DNA from: Phycisphaerales bacterium
GTDB lineage: Bacteria; Planctomycetota; Phycisphaerae; Phycisphaerales; SM1A02
Assembly: GCA_022446905.1 (NCBI GenBank)
Contig: JAKVBT010000005.1
Coordinates: 612,274 to 676,273 of the forward strand
DNA: 64,000 bases
Reading direction: 5' to 3'
A program made the translations under genes and the position numbers. This document shows positions 53,504 through 62,215 of this stretch, piece by piece. Under the pieces are notes generated by a model. That model searched no databases and was not told where the DNA came from. It saw only the letters and a program-made list of their open reading frames with translations. Numbering within the stretch: the stretch's first letter is position 1; the number at the start of each line of letters is the position of its first letter.

Positions 53504-56500
53504 ATGCTCAGGAAACTCATTCAAATCTCAATCGACCATGCAGGGGTAGTACTGCTCGCTGCGGGCTTTCTCATCGCCGCAGTCGCAATTCGCATTCCAA
53601 ACATCCCTGTAGATGTATTTCCAGAATTGAACGCGCCAACCGTGGTCATCATGACTGAGTCACCAGGCCTAGCCGCTGATGAAGTTGAACAGTTTGTCAC
53701 CTTTCCAGTAGAGACTGCAGTCAACGGAGCCTCAGGCGTGCGCCGGGTCCGAACTTCCAGCGGACAAGGGCTTTCCATCGCATGGGTCGAGTTTGACTGG
53801 GGAACCGATATCTACCGAGCCAGGCAACTGGTCTCGGAACGACTTGACACAGTTCGCGACACACTGCCACCAGATTCGCATGCTGAACTGACCCCCATTA
53901 CCAGTATCACTGGCGAAATCATGTTGCTGGCGGTGTCGTCGCCCGAAGGGGAGGTGCCACCTCTTGACTTGCGCGCATGGGCAGAGTTTGATCTCCGCAA
54001 CCGGCTCCTTGCCGTACCGGGAGTTGCCCAAATTGCGGTCATTGGAGGTGAGTTACCTGAATATCAGGTGCTTGTTGAGCAGGACCGCCTCCGCTTGTAT
54101 GACCTCACGATTGCTGACGTCATTGCTGCCGCAGATGCCTCCCACAGCACGCTCGCTGCTGGCTATTTGCCCGACGTCGGCGGGCTGGAGTTGCCAATTC
54201 GGCAAAGCGGGCGCGTGCAATCTACTACGGATATTGAGGGAACATTAGTTGCGCTGCATCAAGGTTCGCCAGTGACCATTGGACAAGTTGCTGATGTCCG
54301 AATGGGTGCGGCGCCCAAACGAGGAACTGGTGCCGATGGCGGCTTCCCTGCCGTCATATTGACCGTGCAAAAAGCGCCAGACACCAACACATTGGTCGTC
54401 ACAGATCGAATTGATGAGCTTCTTGATGGCATTGAGATGTCCATGCCTGATGGGATTCGCGTCAATCGCCAAGTGTTCCGACAGTCTGATCTCATCAATG
54501 TGTCTGTCGACAACGTCATCGGCGCACTTGGCGAGGCCGCCATCATCGTCGCGATCATTCTTCTGCTCTTTCTGATTAACATTCGCACGACGCTAATTAC
54601 CCTCACGGCACTCCCTGTCACCATGGCGATGACGCTACTCATCCTTGACTGGATGGGAGAGAGCATCAATGTCATGACTCTAGGCGGATTGGCCATCGCC
54701 GTTGGCAGTCTCGTGGATGACGCCATCATTGATGTCGAAAATGTGTTCCGCAGACTCCGAGAGAATTCTCGCCGAGCGTTGTCTGATCAGCTAAACACGC
54801 TCAGCATCATCTTTAAGGCAAGCAATGAGATTCGCCCAGCAATGGTCTTTGCAACCATCATTATTGCACTTGTGTTTATGCCATTGATGTTTCTTGAGGG
54901 CATTGAAGGACGCTTCTTCCGCCCACTGGGCCTCGCCTTCATGATCTCAATCTTGAGTTCGCTGCTTGTTGCGCTCACAGTAACACCCGCGATGTGCCGC
55001 TATTTGCTTGGTCGCTCTCAATCAGAACTCCAAGCAGGGGACGGCGCACTTGTCCGTTTGCTTAAGCGGTGGTATGAACCCGTTCTTCGACTGGCAATAA
55101 AGCAGCGAATTCAAGTCCTCTCCCTAGCTGGCATCGCCACGATCTTGTCACTGTGGCTCGGCAGCACCTTTGGAACCTCATTCCTTCCCGAATTCCGAGA
55201 AGGCACATTCACCGTCGGGCTCTTTGCTCCCCCCGGAACTTCACTTGCCGCCAGTAACCGAATTGCCTCTGCTGTCGAGGCCCGACTGCTTCAGGTCGAT
55301 GGAGTGCAGAGTGTCACCCGAAGAACTGGTCGCGCCGAACGTGACGAGCATGCTGAGCCTGTGAGCAACTCGGAGATCGAGGTCACGGTCAAGCCCGGCT
55401 TTGACGACATGGAAGTCCGCGCTTCGATCTCCGAAATCCTCAAAGCAGTCCCTGGCATGACGGTCAATATTGGCCAACCAATTCAACACCGGTTAAGCCA
55501 CATCCTCTCCGGAACGCCAGCCGCCATTGCGATCAATGTCTATGGCAATGATCTTCATGTACTTCGCCTGATCGCCAAGGAAATCGAAGACACGCTCAAG
55601 ATGCTCCCTGGAGCACGCGATGTCGCCGCTAATCGAGAGCTGATGATTCAATCTATGCCCATCGAATATCAGCCAGCGGCACTTGCGGCCATGGGCCTGA
55701 CTCCACAAGCCGCCGCCGAACAGGTCCGAGCTGCTGTCCACGGAGTCGAAGTTGATGAAATCAATGATGGAACGCGGCGATACAAGTTGGTGGTGAGGCT
55801 CAATCAAGAAGCACGTGACAGCATCGATGACATTCGCAATCTAGTACTTCGCGGCAGCGGGGGGGCACTTGTGCGACTGAACGACGTCGCCGTCCTCGGC
55901 CCAGAGCGCGTTTCAAATCTGATCGCGCGCGAGAACATGCAACGGAAAGCGATCGTTTCACTCAACGTCGCAGATGGTCATAACCTTGGCGATCTGATTG
56001 ATCAGGTTCGCGGCAAGGTTGATCCAATCGTTCAGAGATATGGGCACAGCGCTCGTTACGGCGGTCAGTTCGAGGCCCAACAATCGGCAAGCCGCACCAT
56101 CATGCTCTTTGGCGTGCTTGTGCTGATTGCTATGTTTGGCCTCCTACATCTGGCTGTTCATTCTGGGCGCGTGGCCTTGTTGGTGATGGTCAATCTTCCG
56201 CTGTCGCTGATCGGCGGCATCATCGCCATCTTTATTGCGGACTCACCATCGATTACGAACAACATCCTTGGCCTCTTTGGAGGCACGTACGTCGCCCCAG
56301 TGATCTCCATTGCCAGCATGGTGGGCTTTATCACCCTCTTTGGCATCGCCGTTCGCAATGGCATCCTTCTCGTGAACCACTACAGCCACCTGATGCAATA
56401 TGAGGGCCTCCCTATGGCCCAGGCCATTGTGCAAGGCTCTCTTGAACGCCTCATTCCTATCTTGATGACGGCACTCACGGCCGCATTGGCACTTCTACCC

Positions 56501-56656
56501 ATTGTGCTTCAAGCAAAGCAGCCGGGCAATGAGATCCTAGCCCCGCTCTCCGTGGTTATTCTCGGGGGGCTGCTTAGCTCGACCTTCCTCAATCTGATTG
56601 TGGTCCCAGCGGGATACGCACTGATCCATCGAGGTCAGGATCACGTAGTACCATGA
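53504..56656 (+). CDS. Heavy-metal efflux RND pump (CusA/CzcA type)
   Basis: Proton-driven inner membrane antiporter. 1050 residues with the RND plan: one helix, a large periplasmic loop, six helices, a second loop and five more helices. The N-terminal ISIDHAGVVLLAAGFLIAAV and the block NIPVDVFPELNAPTVVIMTESPGLAADEVEQ are typical of HME-RND proteins (cited in part). The proton-relay helix contains the Asp pair in LVDDAIIDVEN (near residue 404). EFREGTFTV is the conserved region after the second helix group. The metal, whether Cu/Ag or Co/Zn/Cd, cannot be read from these motifs alone. Start ATG 53504 was chosen four bases after the adaptor stop; an upstream extension overlaps the adaptor gene. 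Confidence 0.93.
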   Translation: MLRKLIQISIDHAGVVLLAAGFLIAAVAIRIPNIPVDVFPELNAPTVVIMTESPGLAADEVEQFVTFPVETAVNGASGVRRVRTSSGQGLSIAWVEFDWGTDIYRARQLVSERLDTVRDTLPPDSHAELTPITSITGEIMLLAVSSPEGEVPPLDLRAWAEFDLRNRLLAVPGVAQIAVIGGELPEYQVLVEQDRLRLYDLTIADVIAAADASHSTLAAGYLPDVGGLELPIRQSGRVQSTTDIEGTLVALHQGSPVTIGQVADVRMGAAPKRGTGADGGFPAVILTVQKAPDTNTLVVTDRIDELLDGIEMSMPDGIRVNRQVFRQSDLINVSVDNVIGALGEAAIIVAIILLLFLINIRTTLITLTALPVTMAMTLLILDWMGESINVMTLGGLAIAVGSLVDDAIIDVENVFRRLRENSRRALSDQLNTLSIIFKASNEIRPAMVFATIIIALVFMPLMFLEGIEGRFFRPLGLAFMISILSSLLVALTVTPAMCRYLLGRSQSELQAGDGALVRLLKRWYEPVLRLAIKQRIQVLSLAGIATILSLWLGSTFGTSFLPEFREGTFTVGLFAPPGTSLAASNRIASAVEARLLQVDGVQSVTRRTGRAERDEHAEPVSNSEIEVTVKPGFDDMEVRASISEILKAVPGMTVNIGQPIQHRLSHILSGTPAAIAINVYGNDLHVLRLIAKEIEDTLKMLPGARDVAANRELMIQSMPIEYQPAALAAMGLTPQAAAEQVRAAVHGVEVDEINDGTRRYKLVVRLNQEARDSIDDIRNLVLRGSGGALVRLNDVAVLGPERVSNLIARENMQRKAIVSLNVADGHNLGDLIDQVRGKVDPIVQRYGHSARYGGQFEAQQSASRTIMLFGVLVLIAMFGLLHLAVHSGRVALLVMVNLPLSLIGGIIAIFIADSPSITNNILGLFGGTYVAPVISIASMVGFITLFGIAVRNGILLVNHYSHLMQYEGLPMAQAIVQGSLERLIPILMTALTAALALLPIVLQAKQPGNEILAPLSVVILGGLLSSTFLNLIVVPAGYALIHRGQDHVVP

Positions 56657-56682
56657 ATCTGGACTCTGACAGGAGAGAGATC

Positions 56683-57207
56683 ATGTCAATAATGAACTCA
56701 GTGGCGTGCACATTGCTTCTCAGTACTGGTCTCACATGCATCTCTTGCAGCGAGCAAGCCAGTCATAGCCATGCCTCAGAAGATGGCTCCTCAAACTCAC
56801 ATACGCATGCAGATGGAACCAGCCATGCGAATCACGGAGCACCTCCAGTCGGACCGCCAGTCGAACATGATCATGCTCACGAGGAAGTTCCCCTTGAATC
56901 AACTGTCATTGACGGCATGACCGTTGAATTGGCCCAGAGCCACGGCCCACTTACCCCTGGGCAGGAAAGCCATCTGGTTGTCAAACTTCCCTACAACGAT
57001 GGCGGCCAAACGATCGTGCGTGCGTGGATCGGCTCAGAAGACCGCACCCTGTCATTCGTAGGCAAAGGACAATATGCCCCATCCCACGATGACTACGACC
57101 TCCACGCACTGGCCCCTGATCCGCTTTCACCCACCGCCATGTGGTGGGTGGAAATCGAACGTCCAAATGGTTCGCGATCAGTTGGATCAGCTCAGCCAAT
57201 CCGCTGA
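56683..57207 (+). CDS. Exported His-rich protein ending the metal-efflux operon
   Basis: 174 residues. MSIMNSVACTLLLSTGLTCISC is a leader with a Cys at 22; the lipobox (CISC) is weak. Residues 28-66 contain nine His among Ser, Glu and Asp (SHSHASEDGSSNSHTHADG and EHDHAHEE), a metal-binding segment. A compact beta-rich domain of about 90 residues follows (SHLVVKLPYNDGGQTIVRAW and later WWVEIERPNG), probably immunoglobulin-like. AGGAG lies about eight bases before the ATG, while ATG at 56653 would overlap the pump stop. The position argues for a periplasmic metal-delivery or buffering role. Confidence 0.68.
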   Translation: MSIMNSVACTLLLSTGLTCISCSEQASHSHASEDGSSNSHTHADGTSHANHGAPPVGPPVEHDHAHEEVPLESTVIDGMTVELAQSHGPLTPGQESHLVVKLPYNDGGQTIVRAWIGSEDRTLSFVGKGQYAPSHDDYDLHALAPDPLSPTAMWWVEIERPNGSRSVGSAQPIR

Positions 57208-57337
57208 TCTACGGCAGAGCTTTCTGCTCCACAACTCAGAACCACCGGCTTGAGCATCTCCAAGCACGGCATCCCCACAGCATCTTGGCCCACATGTTCC
57301 TTGCACCCCAGAGCTGGGCTCTACTACAGTGGTCCAC

Positions 57338-58261
57338 ATGTCATTGATTGTCACCGGCACCATTGGGATCGATACCGTCCAAACGCCGACAGGATCGGCA
57401 GAAGAAGTTCTCGGAGGCTCCTGCGCCTACTTCGCAGCAGCATCATCGCACTACACGCCGACGCGACTAGTCGGGGTCGTTGGGGATGACTGGCCCGAAG
57501 AGCATCGCCGCGAACTCGAAGCCTTCTCTGCCATTGATCTCGCCGGGCTAGAAGTCCGAGCGGGCTCAAAGACGTTCCGATGGGGCGGGCGGTACTTCGA
57601 CAACATGAATGAGCGCGAGACGCTTTTTACTGAGCTGGGCGTTCTTGAGGAGCATCCCCCAGCGGTTCCACAAGCCTTTTACGACAGCACCTACATCTTT
57701 TTGGCCAATACCCATCCTTCAGTCCAACTGGGGTTGCTTGAGCATTTTTCAGAGCGCTCACTGGTAGTAGCTGACACCATGGACCTATGGATCAACATTG
57801 CCCACAGTGAACTTCTCGAACTGCTCAAGTCTGTCGATGGACTGGTCATCAATGACAGTGAGGCTACGCAACTCACAGATGAACGCAATGCGGTCACTGC
57901 GGCGCGCCGCATTTTAGATCTGGGTCCACGTTTTGTCGTCGTTAAGAAGGGCGAACATGGTTGTATTTTGGCCCATCAAGATGGGATTGCAGTACTGCCC
58001 GCATTCCCCGTTGAAGCAGCGGACGTCGTTGATCCAACCGGCGCGGGTGACTCATTCGCAGGGGGCATGATGGGGCACATTGCAGCCATGGGCAGTACTG
58101 ACATGAAGACAATCCAAGAATCGCTCGCGTGGGGCACCGTCACAGCCTCGTTCACACTGAACTCTTTCGGGCTCTCGGGCCTGTCTCAGATTAGCCGCGC
58201 GAAGATCGATGCCCGCATGGAGCACTTTCAACAGATCGCTGCCATCGGATCACACTCGTAA
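57338..58261 (+). CDS. PfkB-family carbohydrate/nucleoside kinase
   Basis: ATP-dependent kinase of the ribokinase family. 307 residues. The N-terminal substrate block is [13 protein letters not shown], followed by [14 protein letters not shown]. The characteristic C-terminal signature [16 protein letters not shown] supplies the catalytic base (Asp) and anion hole. [14 protein letters not shown] and [13 protein letters not shown] are conserved in the family. It resembles the adenosine-kinase-like PfkB group often seen alone in planctomycetes and actinobacteria; the substrate is not determined. A GTG at 57329 is an alternative start. Confidence 0.87.
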   Translation: MSLIVTGTIGIDTVQTPTGSAEEVLGGSCAYFAAASSHYTPTRLVGVVGDDWPEEHRRELEAFSAIDLAGLEVRAGSKTFRWGGRYFDNMNERETLFTELGVLEEHPPAVPQAFYDSTYIFLANTHPSVQLGLLEHFSERSLVVADTMDLWINIAHSELLELLKSVDGLVINDSEATQLTDERNAVTAARRILDLGPRFVVVKKGEHGCILAHQDGIAVLPAFPVEAADVVDPTGAGDSFAGGMMGHIAAMGSTDMKTIQESLAWGTVTASFTLNSFGLSGLSQISRAKIDARMEHFQQIAAIGSHS

Positions 58262-58341
58262 ACACAGTCACACGCAAACAGCTCCTCGATCTCCTGGCAT
58301 GTCTCGAAGCCGGCCCGGACGACCAACTGGATGCACCATGA
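58262..58341 (+). pseudogene. Possible 3' remnant of a gene translationally coupled to arsC
   Basis: A reading frame with the tail [15 protein letters not shown] and then PDDQLDAP ends in TGA overlapping the arsC ATG as ATGA. The frame has no credible start: it enters from inside the preceding kinase gene in another frame. Its base use (GC-rich third positions) resembles arsC rather than the kinase. It looks like the end of a gene whose front was lost, for example a regulator of an ars operon, but it could be a chance frame in a 76-base gap. Confidence 0.3.
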
Positions 58342-58772
58342 AGATCCTGTTCCTCTGCACCGGAAACTCCTGTAGAAGCCAGATGGCCGAAGGCTGGGCC
58401 CGAACGATCGGCGGTGGCGCCGTCGAGGCGTATTCCGCCGGCCTCGAAGCCCATGGACTAAACCCCCGAGCGGTGCAGGCTATGCAAGAGATCGGTGTCG
58501 ACATCTCGGGGCAAGAATCAGACACGATCGACGCCCACCTCGAACAGAAGATCGATCTGGTCGTCACTGTGTGTGGACATGCCCACGAGACCTGTCCCGT
58601 GTTCCCCCGTGACGCGGAGATTCTGCATGTGCCGTTCGACGATCCCCCCGCACTCGCGGCCGGGATCGAGAGCGATGAGGCCGCAATGGCCCCATATCGT
58701 CGAGTTCGGGATGAGATCCGAGACCGAATCGTCGAGTTGCTCTCCGAGCGCGGTATCGACGCGAAGAGCTAG
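58338..58772 (+). CDS. arsC: Arsenate reductase, thioredoxin-coupled low-molecular-weight phosphatase type
   Basis: Reduces arsenate to arsenite using a three-Cys relay and thioredoxin. 144 residues. The phosphatase loop CTGNSCRSQ starts at Cys 7 (CX5R). The redox Cys pair lies at 79 and 86 in [16 protein letters not shown], matching the Cys10/Cys82/Cys89 arrangement of the S. aureus enzyme, and HVPFDDPP supplies the Asp of the general-acid loop. The composition is noticeably more GC-rich than neighbouring genes, hinting at recent acquisition. No arsR, arsB or acr3 is adjacent. The gene may also act as a protein tyrosine phosphatase, but the extra Cys pair argues for ArsC. Confidence 0.9.
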   Translation: MKILFLCTGNSCRSQMAEGWARTIGGGAVEAYSAGLEAHGLNPRAVQAMQEIGVDISGQESDTIDAHLEQKIDLVVTVCGHAHETCPVFPRDAEILHVPFDDPPALAAGIESDEAAMAPYRRVRDEIRDRIVELLSERGIDAKS

Positions 58773-58809
58773 TCCCTGTCGATCGGCCGTCGCCCGATGA
58801 CGGAATTGG

Positions 58810-59724
58810 TCACTCCTCCAGTTTGAGCGCTGCCCGCAAGTGACCAGCATGCGCCTTGAGCAGTGATGCTGCTTCCGCAGGCGAGATGTTCTTGCACGCG
58901 CAGACAATTGCCGTCTTGAGATGGCCTTCACACTGTTGGATATGGGCGGCCACATCGGCACGACTGAGATCAGGCTGATAGGTCTGCAGGATCCGAATCG
59001 CCCGATCCAGCAGTTTCGCATTGGTCGCCCGCACATCAACCATGAGATCACCATGCACTGCCCCAAGCCTGACAAAGACGCTGGTCGTCAGTGCATTGAG
59101 CGCCACCTTGGTCGCCGTGCCCGCCTTGAGTCTCGTTGAACCAGTCAAAACTTCAGCACCAGTATCGAGCACGATCAACTGATCGACGCCATCGGGCAAT
59201 GCACGCGGAGCACAGGAGAGCAGGGCAGTTACAGCCCCACGCGATTTGGCCGCTGCCAACCCACCGAGAACCCATGGAGTGGTCCCTCCTGCAGCAATAC
59301 CAAGCACCACATCGCCCGCACCAACGTGCAATGTGGCAAGCTCTTCTGTGGCACCTTCAGGATCATCTTCTCGAGCCTCACTCGAACGTCGAAGCGCCGC
59401 ATCCCCTCCGGCAATAACACCGATGACCTGGGAGGGATCTGCCCCAAATGTTGGCGGGCACTCTGATGCGTCTAGAACACCAAGGCGTCCACTTGTGCCT
59501 GCACCCAAATACACAAGTCGACCACCAGACCGCATGGCCTCAACAACCTGATCTGCCAAAGATGCAATCGCCTCAGCAGCGGCTTCCACCATCGATATCG
59601 CGTGGTGCTGTTCGACCGTGAGCAATCGGACGAGGTCGACAGTCTCCAGCGTGTCAAGCGAAGCGTCATGACGTTCCGGTCGCTGCTCTGTAGCCACATG
59701 TCCACGATCTGGGGGTAGTTTCAT
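58810..59724 (-). CDS. murQ: N-acetylmuramic acid 6-phosphate etherase
   Basis: Cleaves the lactyl ether of MurNAc-6-phosphate in cell-wall recycling. About 304 residues of the SIS fold. The sugar-phosphate-binding block is LVYLGAGTSGRLGVLDASECPP, cited by its ends LVYLGAGTSGR and LDASECPP. GIAAGGTTPW, LTGSTRLKAGTATKVALN and HGDLMVDVRATNAKL are the family hallmarks. ATG at 59724 is preferred over a GTG at 59727. Gene context here does not include the MurNAc transporter or kinase, and AnmK is not in the window. It converges on arsC, with 37 bases between them. Confidence 0.94.
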   Translation of the reverse strand: MKLPPDRGHVATEQRPERHDASLDTLETVDLVRLLTVEQHHAISMVEAAAEAIASLADQVVEAMRSGGRLVYLGAGTSGRLGVLDASECPPTFGADPSQVIGVIAGGDAALRRSSEAREDDPEGATEELATLHVGAGDVVLGIAAGGTTPWVLGGLAAAKSRGAVTALLSCAPRALPDGVDQLIVLDTGAEVLTGSTRLKAGTATKVALNALTTSVFVRLGAVHGDLMVDVRATNAKLLDRAIRILQTYQPDLSRADVAAHIQQCEGHLKTAIVCACKNISPAEAASLLKAHAGHLRAALKLEE

Positions 59725-59805
59725 CACGATGCAGCGAGTCTAGCGGGATCTGACCATGCTGCCACACAGAGCGTCAAAGTGCGTGAACACGAAAGATGCA
59801 AATAA

Positions 59806-59835
59806 CAGGGCCGCCGAGTGAACTCGGCGGCCCTG
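59806..59835 (-). terminator. Strong Rho-independent terminator downstream of the HU gene
   Basis: CAGGGCCGCCGAG and CTCGGCGGCCCTG form a perfect 13-bp stem with loop TGAA on the plus strand (TTCA on the minus). On the minus strand it is followed by TTATTT, and it lies 33 bases after the HU stop. Confidence 0.85.
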
Positions 59836-59868
59836 TTTGGAACTTGATGAAATCGAGAAGACTCGAGG

Positions 59869-60234
59869 TCAGACCATTTCCTTCAGACCCTTGAGCGCCG
59901 TGAACTTGACGACGTTCTTTGCTGGCTTGGCAGCGAACCACTGCTCTTCGCCAGTGAAGGGATTCTTGCCGAAACGACGCTTGGTCGCGGGCTTACGGTG
60001 CTTACGAATCTTCATGAGACCAGGAACGGTAAACGTTCCAGCACCACGACGACCGAGGTCCTTCTTGACCAAACCGGTCATAGCCTCAAACACGCTGGCG
60101 ACTTCTTTGCGAGTCAGTCCCGTTGACTCAGCGATTTCGCCGTAGATCTGGGTCTTGGTTCGGGCCTTGGTCTCGGTTGAGGCCTTGGCCTTGCGGCGAG
60201 TTGTCTTCTTCTTAGTGGTCTTCTTCTTGGCCAT
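59869..60234 (-). CDS. HU/IHF-type DNA-binding protein with Lys/Arg/Thr-rich N-terminal tail
   Basis: Nucleoid-associated protein bending DNA. 121 residues. The N-terminal ~27 residues (MAKKKTTKKKTTRRKAKAST...) form a basic, histone-H1-like tail absent from ordinary HU (about 90 residues). The HU fold follows: helical part (YGEIAESTGLTRKEVASVFE), the beta arm with GTFTVPGLMKIRKHRKPATK and RRFGKNPFTGEEQW, and the C-terminal helix. Ordinary HU reads GRNPxTG in the arm; here GKNPFTG. AAAGGA lies about ten bases before the ATG. A structured leader and a candidate promoter precede it. Confidence 0.9.
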   Translation of the reverse strand: MAKKKTTKKKTTRRKAKASTETKARTKTQIYGEIAESTGLTRKEVASVFEAMTGLVKKDLGRRGAGTFTVPGLMKIRKHRKPATKRRFGKNPFTGEEQWFAAKPAKNVVKFTALKGLKEMV

Positions 60235-60266
60235 GTGCAGGAATCCTTTCTGCTCTCGAATGGTTT

Positions 60267-60319
60267 CGATCGGACTCCGTCCGATCGGTGAATATGAATC
60301 ACTCGAGCCACATCGCTCG
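60267..60319 (-). promoter_or_regulatory. Two hairpins in the HU gene leader
   Basis: CGATCGGAC-TCC-GTCCGATCG (60267-60287) is a perfect 9-bp hairpin. CGAGC/GCTCG around CACATC (60304-60319), extendable by one pair on each side, is a second. Both would lie in the ~88-base 5' leader of the HU mRNA if the promoter called here is used. They could serve autoregulation or mRNA stability; this is an inference. Confidence 0.45.
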
Positions 60320-60329
60320 AACTGTGCGA

Positions 60330-60358
60330 AATGTAGCGATCGTCATGCCAGCCAACAA
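60330..60358 (-). promoter_or_regulatory. Candidate vegetative promoter of the HU gene
   Basis: On the minus strand TTGTTG (60358-60353), a 17-base spacer and TACATT (60335-60330) give a sigma-70-like arrangement with three of six and four of six consensus matches. Start of transcription would be near 60323. Confidence 0.4.
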
Positions 60359-60458
60359 GCCGCAGACCCCTATAAATTCAGTGTTTTTTGACGGGCCCAG
60401 ACTGTATTTCACTTCGGCGCAGTGATCTTCGAGCCAGTCCACTGCCCATCCAGCGACA

Positions 60459-61769
60459 CTACCCAAGTGCCATCTCTGTGAGTAGACCCCAAATATCGTC
60501 CATCCAAGCAGCAGCAGTCTGGGCTTCCATCAGAGGTTCCGTCCATGAGAATGTGGTTCGCAGGACACCTTTATGGGTCATGATTGGGACCAAAATCGGA
60601 TATCCGCCAGCCTGAGTGGCAGCGGTCATATCCACCGCATGGGTACGCAGTGGGGGGTGATCGAGCGTGGGCACCACACCAATATTGGTCGGGCAGAAGC
60701 CCATGCTGTAGTGATCCTCCATCGCTCCCCAGGCCTCGGATGAGCGAATGACATCCTCATCAGTGGCATCCCAGGGTGGCAGATAGGCTGGGGTCAACTG
60801 GGGTACAAAGTCATTGTGGAATCGCTGCCCAACATCCCATGGATCATCATCTGCACGAACATCTCGGAGCAAGACCCGCAGGCAGTAGGCGGCCATCTGG
60901 ATCTCCCGAAGATCGGCCGGCGGCTCAAAGAATCGCCGCATATCAACTGGCACACAAAAGTCTGCGTCAACGATGTGGTTGGAGTGATTGGCATGCTTGG
61001 CCTGAATCACGGCCAAAGCACCAACGATGGCCTCTAGAACAGTCACACCATGATCGTGACAGCGCGACCGAAGATGCTCGGTTGTTGGAGCATCAAGTTG
61101 CCTCAGAGCAATGCGAGGCCGTCGGCTGGATAAATCAGCCTCATGATCCACCAACCATGGAGTTCGGGGGACCAGGGCGCCAGCCTCCTCGAACTTCTTC
61201 AGGTAGGTCAACCGATCCATCCGCTCCCCAACACGAGCCTCGGCATGGGCTGGCAGCAACATGTTCACTGGTTCACTCTGAGATCCATTGATGAACTCAG
61301 CAGCGCACTGCACCAACTGATCAACCACATGAATCAGCGATCGACCATCAGCGATTGCATGGCTCATTTTGATCATGAGGCGCCACGTACTGCCGTCTGG
61401 AGTAGGTACAAATCGCAATTCCCACAGACGACGGACGTCTGGCAGTGGCTCACGCACCATTTGCTCCCAAATTCCAATCAACTCATCCTCAGTCTGGGCA
61501 TGCTGCACCAGCAGAGGCACGTCTTCGAACTGCACATCGTCAATAAAGCGAGGAACGGAGCCACTTTCCGTAAAACGGCAGCGCAGCGTCTGATGACGAT
61601 CAAACATGATCTGCATCGCCTGCTTCACCACAGCCTCGGTCATGGGGCCTTCTCCCTGCACCACGGCCACGACATTGCCACCCCCCTGAGTTGTCCTTGC
61701 CAGGACTGCACAGGTGGCCTCCCAAAGGCCAAGCGATCGAACTGGCACTACTTGTTCGAGTGGACTCAT
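60459..61769 (-). CDS. Condensation-domain / PapA-like acyltransferase
   Basis: 436 residues of the chloramphenicol-acetyltransferase-like fold used in acyl transfer from CoA or carrier proteins to alcohols or amines. The active-site motif MSHAIADGRSL corresponds to HHxxxDG with the first His replaced by Ser, and the catalytic second His kept. Flanking blocks RHQTLRCRF (N-terminal lobe) and FCVPVDMRRFF and FCPTNIGVVP (C-terminal lobe) match the solvent-channel strands of this fold. ATG at 61769 (MSPLEQVVPVRSLGLWEA) is preferred over the one at 61814. There is no NRPS or PKS gene nearby, so a lipid or alcohol acylation role as in PapA5 or alcohol acetyltransferases seems likeliest. Confidence 0.75.
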   Translation of the reverse strand: MSPLEQVVPVRSLGLWEATCAVLARTTQGGGNVVAVVQGEGPMTEAVVKQAMQIMFDRHQTLRCRFTESGSVPRFIDDVQFEDVPLLVQHAQTEDELIGIWEQMVREPLPDVRRLWELRFVPTPDGSTWRLMIKMSHAIADGRSLIHVVDQLVQCAAEFINGSQSEPVNMLLPAHAEARVGERMDRLTYLKKFEEAGALVPRTPWLVDHEADLSSRRPRIALRQLDAPTTEHLRSRCHDHGVTVLEAIVGALAVIQAKHANHSNHIVDADFCVPVDMRRFFEPPADLREIQMAAYCLRVLLRDVRADDDPWDVGQRFHNDFVPQLTPAYLPPWDATDEDVIRSSEAWGAMEDHYSMGFCPTNIGVVPTLDHPPLRTHAVDMTAATQAGGYPILVPIMTHKGVLRTTFSWTEPLMEAQTAAAWMDDIWGLLTEMALG

Positions 61770-61944
61770 GTCATGGTCTCCATCTCTGATCGGGGACGTC
61801 CAAAGAGGCAACATGGCCTCTCAAACGGACCAATTGTAATGAGTGACAGATATCGCATATCCACACAAACCGATTGACTCATTCCGGAGAGATGACGCTT
61901 GCCTTAGCCCGAACTCGGGACATGTTTGGAACTAAGGGAAGACT
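61770..61944. other. Intergenic stretch
   Basis: Upstream region of the minus-strand acyltransferase gene and of the small plus-strand frame that follows. No tRNA, repeat or other coding frame is recognisable. Confidence 0.5.
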
Positions 61945-62037
61945 ATGCCACCAGGACTACCATTCATTGCAATTGGCCTCGTGCTCCTGACTGTGGGGCT
62001 CGTCGCGACCTATCTGGAATCAGCCGAGGAAAAGTAG
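61945..62037 (+). CDS. Possible 30-residue single-helix membrane peptide
   Basis: MPPGLPFIAIGLVLLTVGLV continues with ATYLESAEEK and a stop. It has a strongly hydrophobic core of about 18 residues flanked by a Pro-rich start and a polar, acidic C-terminus with a final Lys, a typical small-membrane-protein plan. GGGAAG lies a few bases before the ATG. It is followed within 200 bases by the convergent metalloprotease gene and its terminator. No known family is recognised; conservation is untested. Confidence 0.45.
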   Translation: MPPGLPFIAIGLVLLTVGLVATYLESAEEK

Positions 62038-62158
62038 GCTAGCGCCGCCTTGTATGACGCACCGGTCACTCAGGTGCGATTTGGCGTGCGCTCTTCATTC
62101 ATACTGACCGTGGCGGGCACATCCTGACCCAAGCCGCTCATCAACCCATGAAAAAGAT

Positions 62159-62195
62159 CAAGCCCCCCGTACCTTTGAAAGGTGCGGGGGGCTTG
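62159..62195 (-). terminator. Strong Rho-independent terminator downstream of the metalloprotease gene
   Basis: An almost perfect 17-bp stem (CAAGCCCCCCG pairing with CGGGGGGCTTG, then a T-G wobble and ACCTT/AAGGT) with loop TGA. Read on the minus strand it is followed by ATCTTTTTC, a T-run as expected, and it begins about 21 bases past the stop. Confidence 0.85.
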
Positions 62196-62215
62196 CAATC
62201 GTATGGATACGCCGG

